Made by a program: the position numbers and the translations under genes
In this document: positions 22,903-35,000 of the stretch, one piece after another
How positions within the stretch are numbered: position 1 is the stretch's first letter
Layout of the letters: the number at the start of each line of letters is the position of its first letter
Source of the DNA: Erythrophleum ivorense
Lineage: Eukaryota; Streptophyta; Magnoliopsida; Fabales; Fabaceae
Assembly: GCA_026724425.1 (NCBI GenBank)
Contig: JAIUCV010000003.1
Location: forward strand, 41,875,283 to 41,939,282
Length of the DNA stretch: 64,000 bases
Direction: 5' to 3'
The notes under the pieces: model-generated
The model's input: the letters and a program-made list of their open reading frames with translations, nothing else
What the model was told of the DNA's origin: nothing
Databases searched by the model: none

Positions 22903-24576
22903 CTACAATCTTTGTGGGAATGGAGGCAGTGGCACCACTTTAGGATGTACAACGGTCTTTCCTTTGGATTTTTCCACTTTAGACTCTCCGTCCTTGTCCT
23001 TTTCTTTGTTACTCAAACTGGCAGCTCTTTTCTCTTTCTGATGTTGAAGTTCTTCACCTTCTATCTGAATAGTGCCTGATAGATCCTTAGAATTCATCTT
23101 AGTTGGGTCCTCCACTTGAACTTGTATTTTAGGAAGTTCTTTACCACCTCTCAAAGTGATAGCTTTGCATTCTTCCTTACCCTCTCTTCTTGGGTTGGGA
23201 ATTGTATCGCTTGGCAAACCTCTTTGGTGCAGTGCATTCACAGCAGATGCTAATTGCCCCATCTGTACCTCTATGTTCTTAAGGGAAGAATCCACTCTTG
23301 CATTAATACTGGCTTGCTCTTCATTATTTTTGATATGAGTGGTCATGAACTTAGCCAGTACATCTTCTAGATTCGTTTTGGGTTCTTGAACGGGTAGATT
23401 CTGCCTTGCTACTTGAGAGAACCCAGGAGGTTGATTTGGCCTAGCTCTAGAAGATGATGGTTGATTAAGGGATGAACCATTCTTCCAAGAGAAATTTGGA
23501 TGGTTTCGCCATGCAGGATTGTAAGTATTCGAGTATGGATTCTGATTCTTTGGAAAATTCCCCACATAGTTAACTGATTCTGTTAACGCAAAGGGGCACT
23601 GTTCTATTGAGTGCAGATCTCCACAATTCTCACAAGCAGTTGGGGTCACTTGGGTAGAACAAACATTCAATTGCTAGCTTCGTTGTACCTGAGATTCCAA
23701 CATATCAAACCTCTTGTTCAGGGCAAAGAGAATAGTTACTAGTGGTACGGAAGAGTCTTATTGAGTGCTAGCAACATTAGCAATAATTCTTCTATCACCT
23801 CCTCTTTGCACATAGCTCTCAGATAGTGTGTCCAAAACCAGAATAACATCATCTACTGGTATGTCATCCCAATGCCCATTTAAGATAGCATCCAACATAG
23901 TGTCAGTTTGTGGAGTCAGGTGTGTGCAGAAATTCTGAACAATGGCACAGTTATCCATTCCATGACTCGGGCATTGGCGAAGTAAATGTTTGTTTCTCTG
24001 CCATGCAGCGTACAAATGCTCATCTGAAGCTTGCTTAAAGTTGATGAGCTTACGACGGGCATCTGCTATTCTATTATTTAGAATGAAGCGAGCTCTGAAC
24101 CTTGCCTCTAGTTTGTCCCAAGTGTCTATTGAACCCTCTGGTAAATTTAACAACCATTCCTTAGCCTTTCCTTGCAAAGAGAGTGGGAATAGTCTAAGTC
24201 TTAACACATCCCTTGGCACCCCATTCTATTTGAATGAATCACAAACTCCAAAAAATGACAGAATGTGGCAGTTGGGATCTTCATCAGACCTCTCACCAGT
24301 GAATTGTCCATTGAGCTGCAGCATGGAGATCATCACAGGTTTTAGCTCAAAATTGGCAGCTTGAAAATCTAGGACTACAATGCTCGGCTGAGTGGTTCTC
24401 ATGGTTCTTCCCACAAAATCTTTGATAGTACAATTCTGATTATCTTCGTTTGCCATATCTGTGGTAGGAACGATTATCTCACTTTCTGCTTGAATTAGTG
24501 TAGACCCTTCAGCCAAAATATCCATTAATCTCCTTGTCTTTCTAGGTGTTCTGTTAGATCTGGATTTAGGTGGCAT
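22903..24576 (-). pseudogene. Athila-type gag (broken)
   Basis: Starts MPPKSRSNRTPRK at 24576. The capsid core carries LRLFPLSLQGKAKEWL and a downstream RARFI block, standard retrotransposon gag signatures. A zinc knuckle CENCGDLHSIEQC lies near 23620, with C-x2-C-x3-H-x4-C spacing as in Athila. All pieces share one frame but are cut by stops at 24226-24228, 23758-23760, 23674-23676 and 22903-22905; at least two look like CAG changed to TAG. A Lys/Glu-rich segment precedes the protease. Confidence 0.88.
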
Positions 24577-24781
24577 AAACTATGTACCTGTGAAAACAAA
24601 GGAGTACAGATCAAGAGTCTTACTAAGCTAAAAGAATCAAGAGATAGTTACTAAGAAAGTAATAACTGAATAGCTAACAACTGAAAGCGTAAATAACAAA
24701 GAAAAAGTAAATAAAAGAAAATAAGTGTTTAAGCTAAAACTTCTCAAAGTCCTCTAATTCTCTTCACCAATTGCCTTAATT

Positions 24782-24798
24782 CCCCGGCAATGGCGCCA
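24782..24798 (-). other. Primer-binding site, tRNA-Asp
   Basis: On the minus strand TGGCGCCATTGCCGGGG starts six bases after the 5' LTR end. It matches the complement of plant tRNA-Asp(GUC) with one mismatch, the primer commonly used by Athila elements. Confidence 0.85.
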
Positions 24799-24804
24799 AA
24801 AACT

Positions 24805-26211
24805 TGATGCTCACTGAAATATGACACCGCAAGTGTACGGGTCGCAGACGCAGTACGTGATGAATCAAGGTCGTTCCTTAGAGAATTAGTACAATTGGCG
24901 ATTAGGCATTAGAGTTCTCACATTCATTTTAGTTAAACAATCAAATTGCAAAATGGATTTATGAAACGTATGTAAAGGCAAGTAATAAACATTGGTTATA
25001 ATTGAAAGTATGCAATTAGAAACACCTTAGGAATTTTAATCCCCTTTATATCAACTGTCGATTATTTCCCTTTTAATTAAACAACTTAAGGCAATTATTA
25101 GAGTCAAGGTTGAAGTAGGTGCAATTGTCTTTCAATCTAATTGAACCCTTATATCTATTCACGCTTAATATCTCAAGGAGTGGTTAATAAATGATTAAGT
25201 GCAGACCTTCTTTCGACTACCTAGGGCCCTTGAGGATATCTCTATCTCAAGTGCAAATTAGATTATATCTAATGCTAAGTTGTTTAACCAATGGTCTATA
25301 AGCAATTTCCTTCCGTCAAAGGTTAATTACTCAATGCACAATCAAACTAAAGGAGGCCACCAAATAGAATGAAATATACTTCAGATTAAACACTATAAAT
25401 TTCAATAATCAGCATAATCAACAAGGGAAAATAATCTCCATAGATCAAAGGTTCATAATCCCTAAGGATTACAAAATTTAGCCGCTCATGGCTTGAAATC
25501 CAAAGATAAATTCAGCAAACATATTAACTATCATCAACTAAGAGGGGGAGATGGAGTAGAAACACCTAATCGGAAGGAAAATCGATAGAATTGACGAATT
25601 CCCGATCAAATTGAAGCTTCTCCAACACCCTTGATGCGTTTTTCTCTCCCTTAGTCGGCCAAAACTCCCTTTGCATGCTGAATGAATGAAACCCTAGCGT
25701 TTTCTTGACTTTTTTAGCTTGCTAAATTAAACTGTGCATTTCAGGGTCCGATCTCGCTATGGCGAGAAGTGCTTCTCGCTATAGCGAGATCTCATAAGTT
25801 CCCAGATTTCTGCTGTTCTCGCTACTGCTACGCTATGGCAAGTTTCTCCCTAGAATTTGTATGCTTCGCGACTTCGCTGTGGCGAAGTACCTTACTTGCT
25901 ATAGTGAAAGTGTGTTCTCGTCATAGCGAGTTGAATCCTCGCTGTAGCGAGAATGCTTGTTCCACTTGTACTTTCTTACTTCTCAGCTTCCTTCTCTTTT
26001 CTCAATTCTTTCTTGTTTCTTTTATTTTTCCTGAAATTTAAATCCATCATAGAGTGAGGCTCAAACTGCTAAAGATAATACAATAAATCACTCTCTTTAT
26101 TTTGTTTGATTAAATCCATTTTTAACTCTATTAAACAAGAAGAAAGTACTTGCCTCCCTAATTTGATCTCAAATATAATCTCTTTTTATATCATAAATTA
26201 GAGAGTCATCA
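24805..26211 (-). repeat. 5' LTR of the Athila-type element
   Basis: 1407 bp, nearly identical to 13775-15174. It contains the perfect 16-bp palindrome TCTCGCTATAGCGAGA at 25774-25789 and other variants near 25753, 25830, 25919 and 25938. No coding sequence. Confidence 0.95.
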
Positions 26212-26216
26212 CCATC

Positions 26217-27780
26217 TAGGCTTTTTTTGTGCAAAGTTTTTTGAACCACTTGTATGTGGGATGGTTAGCATCTTTCTATTTATCGCTGTAATTCTCCAAT
26301 TATTAAGAAATATATTAAGTTGATTAGTACACCTTAACCATGTTTATAATATAAAAAATAGTGCATTTGAAAAATTAAATGTGATTATCTAAGACCTTTC
26401 GCTAAAGCACTGATTTATAAACGATGTCCAATGGTTCCTATCTATGTCATCTGAGACATCTTAAATTATTTGCTCTCTAGTTCGAGTTCCATCATTTTTA
26501 TATAATTCATAGCGTGCATGTCGCCACCTAGCTCCCAATGATTGTAGAATATATCTCTTATGTCTGTCAACAACAACAAATTTAGTTTGCAAAATAAAAT
26601 ATTATAGTTAGTGAATATATGAACTCAATACGATAAGAAATGAATATTAAATGTGCTATTACCCAAACAACGTTAGTATATATATGATCTTTGTACTCTT
26701 GAGGAACATTTCTCCAATTTGGTTAAATGAGTGGAAATGATTTAAAATCTACCCCAGTCATACCTAGAAAAACACCTAACAATCTACCGCCATCTTCAAT
26801 CAGTTGGAGGGAATTGTTCCATAATACTATTATGCTTTGCCCAAGAGGAAGGGTCCAAACATCATGTACATTCATTTGCCTATGCGTCACTATTCCTATC
26901 ACATCTATTGAATTAGTGTTAGTATACAAATGAGAAATAAGTAAATTAGCACTAAGATACTTGTTAATTTACTTACCACTAACTTTAACTAACCAATTTT
27001 CACCCTTAACTTTTGGTTTCCATCTAGATATATTATACTTTTTACACACGTCTTTATTTTCATCATCCCCCTAATATAATATACAATCATTTGGACATGC
27101 GTGAATTTTTGTGTAATTAAGCGCCAATTTATTAATTAGTTTCTTACCCTCATAGAAAGAAGGTGAAATATTTGTTTATTTAAAGGCATCAACTAATAAC
27201 TTTAATATCATTGATATAGCTTTATCACTTATTCCATATAGACACTTGATGTGATATAGTTTAACTAAAAAAATATAATTTTGAATACTTTTTGCATCTT
27301 TCAAATAAATTCAGTTGCCTATCTCTCATTAACTCATAGAACTCTTTTGCATCATTGTTTGATCTTTGGTTTAATGGCGAAACTAGACTCTCAACTTCCT
27401 TTATATTTTCATTATCATGAACTCTAAATGCATCAAGAACCATATCTTGCATAGGATCATTCCTACCAATTTGTTCCTCTCTCACTTGTGGCTATAATTG
27501 AAATTCTACAATAGGTTCATTTCTAAGTTTCTTTCCATGTCTAACCCAAAAAGTATATCCTCATAGGAAGCGTTTAATAACTAAGTGATTATGCACAACC
27601 TCTCTAATGTGTCATTTTTTAAATTGACATTTAAGACATAGACATATAATTTTATCCTTCACCCTTCCATTAGCAAATGCAAAGTATAAGAATTCATTCA
27701 ACATATATAAGTATTCACAGGTATTTTGGGATTTACTAGTTCAAGACTTGTCCATTTAGGTAACCTTAAGAAAAAAGAAA
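26217..27780 (-). pseudogene. CACTA transposase remnant, N-terminal and En/Spm parts
   Basis: Read from 27780 leftward. A transposase-associated segment comes first (about 27500-27770, with YAFANGRVKDKI and GYTFWVRHGK separated by a Cys-bearing stretch). Next is 27261-27485 (FYELMRDRQLNLFERCKKYSKL), then YHIKCLYGISDKAIS near 27220-27260, KIHACPNDCILY near 27075-27110 and SRWKPKVKGENW near 27000. These are the start of TNP2-type CACTA transposases in the correct order. A splice-donor-like GTAAGT follows near 26975. The next coding block (26929-26230; LLGVFLG, PNWRNVPQEYKDHIY, then a HPTY-Trp stretch) is the En/Spm (PTTA) domain. The catalytic core between them is absent. Several stops and frameshifts. 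Confidence 0.7.
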
Positions 27781-28574
27781 CATCTTTAATTATTTAATAA
27801 AAAAAACCTTATTAATTTTTTTATAGGTTATTATAATGAAACAAATTTTATATGTTTATTTTTTGTTTACTTACTCTTCAAAGTAATGTCAATATTCAAC
27901 ATTTTGAAAATAATACAAATTTTCATAAATACCCATTTTACCTTCCTCTTATGTTTCAATTGCTTTGTTTGATATATATATATATATATATTTCTTCAAA
28001 TCATTTTCACATATTTTAATTAATTAATATTAATTTATTCTATCTTTCTATTTAATTAAAGGAAGTTAATATATGCAAAATTCCTAACAAAAAGTATAAA
28101 ACAAAATATTTAATTTAAATTGATAAAAAATACTATCATTTTACTATGGTCTAGTATTTTAAATGTAAATATCAAAACATTACTTTTCTAAATGGTCAAT
28201 ATTTTTTATTTTAAGTAAACAAATTTTTTTTCCCATATCAACTATAATAATATAATGCCTTTAATTAGAAGCTTTAACAAAGTTCAAAATCCAAATCAAA
28301 ATCTCAACCACATTTTAGCCAACATTTCAACCAAAAAAAAAAACACAAAGCTTCCATGCTAAAAGTAAAGCCAGAATCTCAAAGCAGAATAAAAACAAAA
28401 CAAAAACTAACTACAAAAGGAGAGTGCAAATAACTCATAGAACTAATGCCAAAACAATGCCACGCCATGGAGCCTCTATGCTAAAGGGAAGAAGTAGAAA
28501 CGAGTAACAACTAAGCAACAAAGAAGCAAAATGAACATGCGAAGAAGCAGGGTTGTGGATAAAGAGGAACTGGA
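27781..28574. other. AT-rich 5' noncoding part of the CACTA element
   Basis: Upstream of the transposase remnant. It contains an (AT)n run at 27971-27991 and A-rich sequence around 28330-28430. I see no gene in it. Confidence 0.5.
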
Positions 28575-28881
28575 GCCAAACATCCAACCATGATTATTTA
28601 AAAAACCATGGTCAAATGCATTAGGTTTAACCACAGTTTTGTTAAAACTGCAGTTAAGTTCCCACGATTTTGTAAAACTGTAGTATTGCTAAACTGTGGC
28701 TAATTTCTTGGCTTAGCCACAATTTAGAGAAACAGTGGTTAAACAACCATGTTTATCTAAACCGTGGTTGTTTTCTTCAACTTAACTACGGCTTAACAAA
28801 TCATGGTTAAGTTATAATATAACCATAGTTTTTTGAGCCGTGGTTAGATTAGCGTTCCCCTATAATTGTTTTCCTGTAATG
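28575..28881. repeat. CACTA right subterminal repeat array
   Basis: Direct and inverted variants of AACCACGG, AACTGTGG and AACCATGGTC, about ten to fifteen units, ending at the right terminus. On the minus strand the outermost part reads TAATCTAACCACGG; the left end has AGATTTAACCACGG at the matching place, supporting the two as a pair. Confidence 0.75.
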
Positions 28882-28884
28882 TAA

Positions 28885-30138
28885 AGGCTAAAATTATCAC
28901 CAAATTTTAAAAGATTTACTATTAGATTTAAGAAAGTTACCGTTTAAATAATTTTGGTAATAATTTTTCTAAAACCTAATAAATTTTTTTAAAATTTTAG
29001 TGCTAAGTCGTAGTAAATTTGTTTTTTTGAAAATAATTTCAATTTTTAAAGCCTTTTTATTGTAAATTTTACAAAACATGAATCTTTAAATGCAATTTTC
29101 TTATAATAATAATAATGAGAATATTGACAAAGCAAGGGTCGTGATGATGGTGATAAAGCTTGTGATAATGACAATGATGAGGAATTTAGAAGAGATGGTG
29201 GGCGTAGAGGTAGAGGTGAGGGTGGTGATGGAAGAAGTTGCAGCAATAGTGGTGGTGAATGAGAGATGAACCAAGATTAGAACTTTCAAGATGGATGAAG
29301 AATAATTTTGCCTTTTCATCTAAGAAAAACTATTTTTGTCCTATGCGATGGAAATATAAAATTCTCACCCTTTAAGTGGAAATTCAAAATGTTAGTATTT
29401 GTGGTTCCACGAATATTTTTTCTATCCACACACCAGACATGAAAAATCTAGCATTCTAAATCTCGCATTTTTGGAAAATAAAAAAAAATTCTTTATACTA
29501 AATAACCCATAGAATAAATTATTAAAAAATAATTAATTTTATAATTTAGTCCTAAAAGGTAATCCTCAATTTATTTCAGATGGTATGATGTCAGTGGACA
29601 TCTCATCTTCACTTTATTTCTTTTTTCATAAGTTAGACTAGAGTGTTCTAAGGAGTATAATGGCCATGGTTTCAAAAGCATCTTTGGTGTTATTGTATGT
29701 GTTAAATATCTTTGACCTTACTTCCCCATCTTTCACATCAGCTCATTAGGATTGAATGTTTCATTAAATTACTGCTAATGTTATTGATTTTCTTGTTTAA
29801 CTTTTGGATTCTTTTGTGTAAATTGTATTTGGATATATTGTTTAATGATAAAAAAAAAAGGTATTTAAGCTTGGTTATATTGGGAAAATAAATACTTCAA
29901 CATTAGAACATGTAATTGTTGAAATATTTAATGATGGATTAATATTAATTTATTAATAGATTAATTAAAAAATTATATTTAATAATAATTAATTAATTAA
30001 TTTAGTATTTAATACCAACTAAATAGATTTTATCATATATTATAAATAACCCATAATAGGTTAGGCTTCCATTAAAATAGAGACCTCAACTCATAATCTA
30101 TTTTGAATTATTTATTTTATTTACACTAACAAAAGATT

Positions 30139-30173
<35 letters not shown>

Positions 30174-31440
30174 ATTTTATATAATAAAACCTTTTTTATT
30201 ATAAAACAAGCCAAGTGGTAGTTATGGGGGTGTGAGTGTACATGTGTGTATGTAATAACCTTGTTCAATAAAGAGACAAGAAAAATTGTGGAACAAGTGA
30301 GTTGAAGTTCTCTTCCTCTCATTAAACTTTTCTCTAATCATTTTCTTATTGATTGATTCAAGTGATGGATTTAAGCCTAATTCTAAGTAGATTTAAAATT
30401 ATATCATTTAATCTCTCATGTAAACATTGTCAGTAATACCATTAAGACTCAAGAATTAGTTGAGCTATGTTTCCTCGTTGGATATCATCTTCCTTTTTCC
30501 TTCAATAAATGTGTATTTTTTTTTAATTCCCCAATTTCTAGTTGCAATAGTTTCCAAGTGTAAGCTAAGGAGGAAGATAGATAAGCCATGTAGGCATTTA
30601 TCTATGAGCTAAGGAGGTGGAATGAGTGAGAATGAAAAGTGATGGCATCACAGTAAAAGAAGTAAATTTTAACAAAGAAAAATGCTAAAGGTTAAATAAT
30701 ATTTGGAGATGTTGTCTTGATCTTATTTATAATATTTTAATCTTATTAATGTGAAAAAAAAAGATTTCAATGCTACATAATATTATTTTTAACATATTGA
30801 TATTAAAATTTCAAATTTTAAAATTTATATTGCATGATATGACATCAAGGAAAAAAAATCCTATTCATAACATGGATTGCGCACTAGTTATATTGATTTA
30901 CAATCGAATGGGACGTGTCCAAGAAGGCACTTGAAGTTTTTTCTGAACTTCTTCAAAAATAGTGTTTGGAAATTACAAGAAGTTACTTAAAGCCCACAAA
31001 GCTTTTGGCAAAATATTTTTATGGAATTTACAAATCCAACGACATGCATTTCAAGAGGTTTCTTAAAAGTTCCTTGCAACACTATCATATGGAATTTAAA
31101 TTGGAAAAAGACATGTTCCAAGAAATCACTTAAAATTTACTTTAAGAGAATGGAAAGAATGTAAACTCATAAATAATTTGTCAGATGAAATAAATTTTTA
31201 GTCTCTTATCTATAACAACCACTGACATGGCCATTAATTTTATAGCCTATTATTCATGTAAACTATCCAATCATGAGCAAAGCTCGAGAATCCTCCCATA
31301 AATTCACCTAAATGGTAAAGGGGATGAGGTTAATCTCAAAAAAAAAAAAAAAAGGCAACGGTTAAGTAAAGGTGTATCCATTTTCAAAGCTTTCAGTTAT
31401 AAATTTTTTTATAAAATTATAAAGATAAATATAAGATGTA
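28885..31440. other. AT-rich noncoding DNA with microsatellites
   Basis: No supported gene. A perfect (GTT)11 run lies at 30141-30173. The stretch 29110-29240 is rich in GATGATGG-like trinucleotides, which create spurious minus-strand frames. AT-rich throughout, with many short T and A runs. Confidence 0.5.
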
Positions 31441-31461
31441 AAGCTAATTATTCCGTCACAC

Positions 31462-31573
31462 AGAGAGAGAGAGAGAGAGAGTATGAGTTCTACGCTGTTT
31501 ATTTATTTATTTCCAGCTTTGTAAATAAAATTATAGTAAAAAATGTAGATAATTCAAACTTAAGGTGAAAAGC

Positions 31574-31611
<38 letters not shown>

Positions 31612-31705
31612 ATATGAGTTATATGCTCTTTATTTATTTGTCTTTAACTTTGTAAATAAAATTATAGAAAAAAATTTAGAAAATTCAAACTTAAGGTGAA
31701 AGAAC
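31462..31705. repeat. ~131-bp tandem duplication with GA microsatellites
   Basis: Each unit starts with an (AG)n run (31462-31481 and 31589-31610), followed by TATGAGTT, a TTTATTTATTT segment, CTTTGTAAATAAAATTATAG and ATTCAAACTTAAGGTGAAA. The units differ at about one base in ten, so the duplication is not very recent. Confidence 0.85.
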
Positions 31706-32007
31706 TAAATCATCTATTACTAAAATTCTTGTTAATAAATTCAATAGAATTATTTTATTTATATATTTTAGTACTAAAATAAATCTTAGAATAATATAAT
31801 TAAATAGTATTGTTTGAATCATATTTTAAAATGATATATTCATGTAATTTTAAGAATTGTTAAAAATACTTATATTCGATGACTACTTGTAACTCTCACT
31901 AAGATAAGAGTTACCTTACCTTGCACATTCTTAAAAGTCTTCTTCAACATCTCTATTATCTTTCTCATTTTTCTTTCCTTCTTTTCAGGACCTTCTCTTC
32001 TCACATT

Positions 32008-32009
<2 letters not shown>

Positions 32010-32046
<37 letters not shown>
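32010..32046. repeat. (CT)n microsatellite
   Basis: About 18 CT units without interruption. A second CT run at 35568-35587 follows a CA run and lies just past the LTR-like block, so the block may be flanked by pieces of one former microsatellite. Confidence 0.9.
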
Positions 32047-32049
<3 letters not shown>

Positions 32050-35000
32050 TATTCAATTTTTCGTAAAAATATTGAAACGAGTCAGTTATAAAAGTAAGTC
32101 CCTTAACATGAATGATTTAAAGCTAAATAAAATTAAGATAGAATTTTAAATAATAGAAAATGAGATTTTAAATGTTGAGTTGTACAAAAACCAAAGCCAG
32201 AGTGATTCAATAAAATTACCAAAAGAGAAATGATTTTCGTAATTTTGAGTACTTTTTAGAAAACTCAAAGGAGGGATTTTTAAATGGAAAATGAGTTTCC
32301 TAGAGTTTTTAAATGCCCTAAAAACCATAAGAATCCCCAAAAGAGTTAAAACCCTCTTATTGACATTTTATAATATTAGTTGACCCAAACTTTAACCAGT
32401 TCTTTCGAGAAAGTTTTAGATTCAATTTAAGTGATTCCAAAGGCATTTTATAAGTTAGAGGACTTAAATTTTATGATAGAAAAGGCGGTTCTTAAAAAGG
32501 AGCTAAAATGAGTCTAAAACAAAATTGTCAAAAAATAGGACATAACAAGAATTTTTAAAGAACAATTTTTAATTTTTGCCTTCATAAACTTACGCCCCAC
32601 TCTCCTCCTCATCTGACCGACATTTCATATGCTCAAAATAGAGAGTGAGACCAAGGGGGAGAGGCGCACAAAGGAAGGGAAAAAAGAGAAGAGAACTAAG
32701 ACAAAAAGGTGAGCAAGTTCTTGAAATTTCATACTCTTTGCTTTGACAAACTTATTCTCCTCCTTCTCCTCTTTCTTTCCATGGTTTTGATGGATGATAT
32801 GGAACTATTTTGGCCTTGGTTTAGAGAGAGAAGAGTAGGAATTCAAGGAGAATCTTATACTAATTGAAAGAGCCTTAGAAGAAGCTAAGAAAAACAAGGT
32901 ATGAACCGTAGTTTCACTTGCTCTTCATATGTGTGTCTCAGTCAAGAAGAGAGCTTGTAGGGGGAGGAGTTTCTAACCTAGAACAAGTAAGAAACCTAGG
33001 TCTTAGGCTATGGGAAGCTAGAAAATGCAAAGAAATCTAAAGAAAAGTTAGTGAGATTCAAGATAACAATGCTAGGAACTCTTGTAGGTATTGTAAAATC
33101 TGGGTTAATTCAAGAATTTCCTAACCTATGTAAGTGTTTGCTTGAGTTCCTAAGACCCCTAGGAAGCCTCCCAAGTGCCTCTCCTATCAAGGAAAAATTG
33201 TAAACTCCATGGGCTCCAAATGCCTTCTAGGTTTCGGCTAAGCAAGGATGGAAGGGTTAGGGAGCGTTTTAAATTTTTCTAAGCTTGGTTTGAGACTTTA
33301 TGTGATGAGAGAAGATGAGAGGAGGCCATAGGAGAAATTTAGAAGCCATATTTTAAGAGTTGGAGGTATAGATTCCATAATATGACCTATAAAAGGAACT
33401 TGTATCTAGACTTTTAGAAATGAGTGTGTGATGACTCTAAGGATTCCAAATGGGAACAGAATGGAGCCAAGGGCTTGAATTATGGTAATTGCTTCTTTAA
33501 TGTGTGTTTAATGCTAAGGCTTGTTTCAAGAGGGTAATTGGATGCTATTTGTTATGTCTAGGCCAAAGAAATCAAGCTCCATCCAATTATGGGTGTGTGA
33601 CTGAAAGGAGAGAAGGGTAGTCAAGAGGGAAGCTTGTGTTTAATTAGTAAAGTAGCTCTCCTTCCATTTCTTGTGTGCATTTATAGTTGTATGAATGTCA
33701 TTGGATGCTTGGAGATGTGTTTGAATCTTGAGAATTGCCATATGCTATTATTTGATTACCATGATACCATTATGTTTCTTAATTGGCATTTGGTTGTGAA
33801 ATTGTCCTCTATAGGTGAAGTTGTGCCAAAAGTCCCTTGTAATGGGTGAGGTGAAGCCAAAAGTCCCTAAGAATGGATAATACTAGGCCAAAAGTCTCAT
33901 GGATAAGTGAGACTAAATCAAAAGTCTCTAGACCAAGGGTGAGACTAATCCAAAAGTTCCAAAAATGGGGTGAGGCTAGACCAAGAGCCCTTGGAACTTG
34001 CTTTTAGCCTTGATATGTTGCTATGGCATGGAATTTGTGAATGTAATACCTCTTGAAAGTGTTTATGATGCTTGTATCTTATAACATAATTACATGCCTT
34101 ATTTTCTTACTTAAAAGGATGTTTGAGTTATTGAGATTCCTTAAATCTCACCTCTTTCCCTCTCCTATCTCAACATGTTTAAGTGGAACTCAAGGAAACC
34201 AAAATGAAAGCCAAGGAGCTTGATGGATCATATTTTGACTTTAGTGTATTTGTTGATGTATATGAATGTCAAAGTTTGTATATATATATATATATTATTT
34301 TTGAGATATAGATGCTTGAACAAATGTAAAAGTATGTGAATGTGATGTACATACTAAAGATAGAGCCAAATCAATAAGAATGCATGATTTCACCACTTGG
34401 AGGGCCTTTCTTGAATGTGTATTATGGCTTGTAGTATAGTGTGTTTAAGATGCATGATAGTTTAGACCATTTGGAGAGTTTCTTAAAATGTGCCCAAGAA
34501 GTTGTAAAGAGATTAAGAAGCCATTTGGACCTAATGTGACCCTTATGTGGTGCCAAGATTGCCATATTCTTGAGCTATGTCAAGATCTGACTAAATAAGT
34601 TTTCTTTACATGAAATTGGCACACATATAGGTATTACCAAGAGACTTCCACAGAGTTAAAGAACTTTCAAATTGGAGCTCTAGAGAATTTATTATAATTT
34701 TTCAAAATTAGCAAAATTTGACAATTTTGATAGTGGTACTGTATAATTGGTCAGTTTATTTGCCTACATCATCCATAATCCAAATGATGTCCAATGGTTA
34801 TGAAATTTTACATGCATAAACTAGATATGATAAGCTTTCTGTGGCCACTAAAATCACCTCATTTGCAGGTCTGTAGAGAGAAAACCAAAATTTTGAATTT
34901 CTATATCAGTATCAGGGATGCAGTAGTATCTTGGTTAATGTTTCATTAATTTTTAGGGGCTAAATGATTCTATTTTGATCTGGAGTTATTTAAAGCCTTT

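Larger units (their letters stand above)
13775..26211 (-). mobile_element. Ty3/gypsy retrotransposon, Athila type, with third ORF
   Basis: A 12.4-kb element on the minus strand, flanked by the perfect duplication CCATC (13770-13774 and 26212-26216). In its own direction it has a 5' LTR (26211-24805), a tRNA-Asp primer site, gag-pol (24576-19124), a ~1.5-kb spacer full of a palindromic repeat, a third ORF (17597-16467), a 3' untranslated region, a polypurine tract and a 3' LTR (15174-13775). The reverse transcriptase and integrase motifs, tRNA-Asp primer and extra ORF after pol all fit the Athila clade. Seven or more stops and one frameshift inactivate it. It has inserted within the CACTA transposase. 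Confidence 0.95.
2750..28881 (-). mobile_element. CACTA (En/Spm) transposon, inflated by two nested LTR retrotransposons
   Basis: The left end reads TATTACAAAAAAAG and the right end, on the minus strand, CATTACAGGAAAAC. Both are variants of the CACTA-type terminus (usual form CACTACAAGAAAA). Each is flanked by the trinucleotide TAA (2747-2749 and 28882-28884), the 3-bp target duplication typical of CACTA elements. Inside each end is an array of AACCACGGTT-like subterminal repeats. Transposase remnants (12950-13769 and 26217-27780) lie on the minus strand, so the element's 5' end is at 28881. Removing the two nested elements and their duplications leaves about 4.1 kb. The termini are degenerate and the transposase is broken, so it is presumably immobile. 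Confidence 0.75.

Noticed and set aside
29046..29319. Two overlapping minus-strand ORFs rich in Ser/Thr/Ile
   Set aside because: Trinucleotide-biased sequence gives open frames in two phases; no domain.
30098..30322. 74-codon ORF with a Thr run
   Set aside because: Created by the (GTT)11 microsatellite read on the minus strand.
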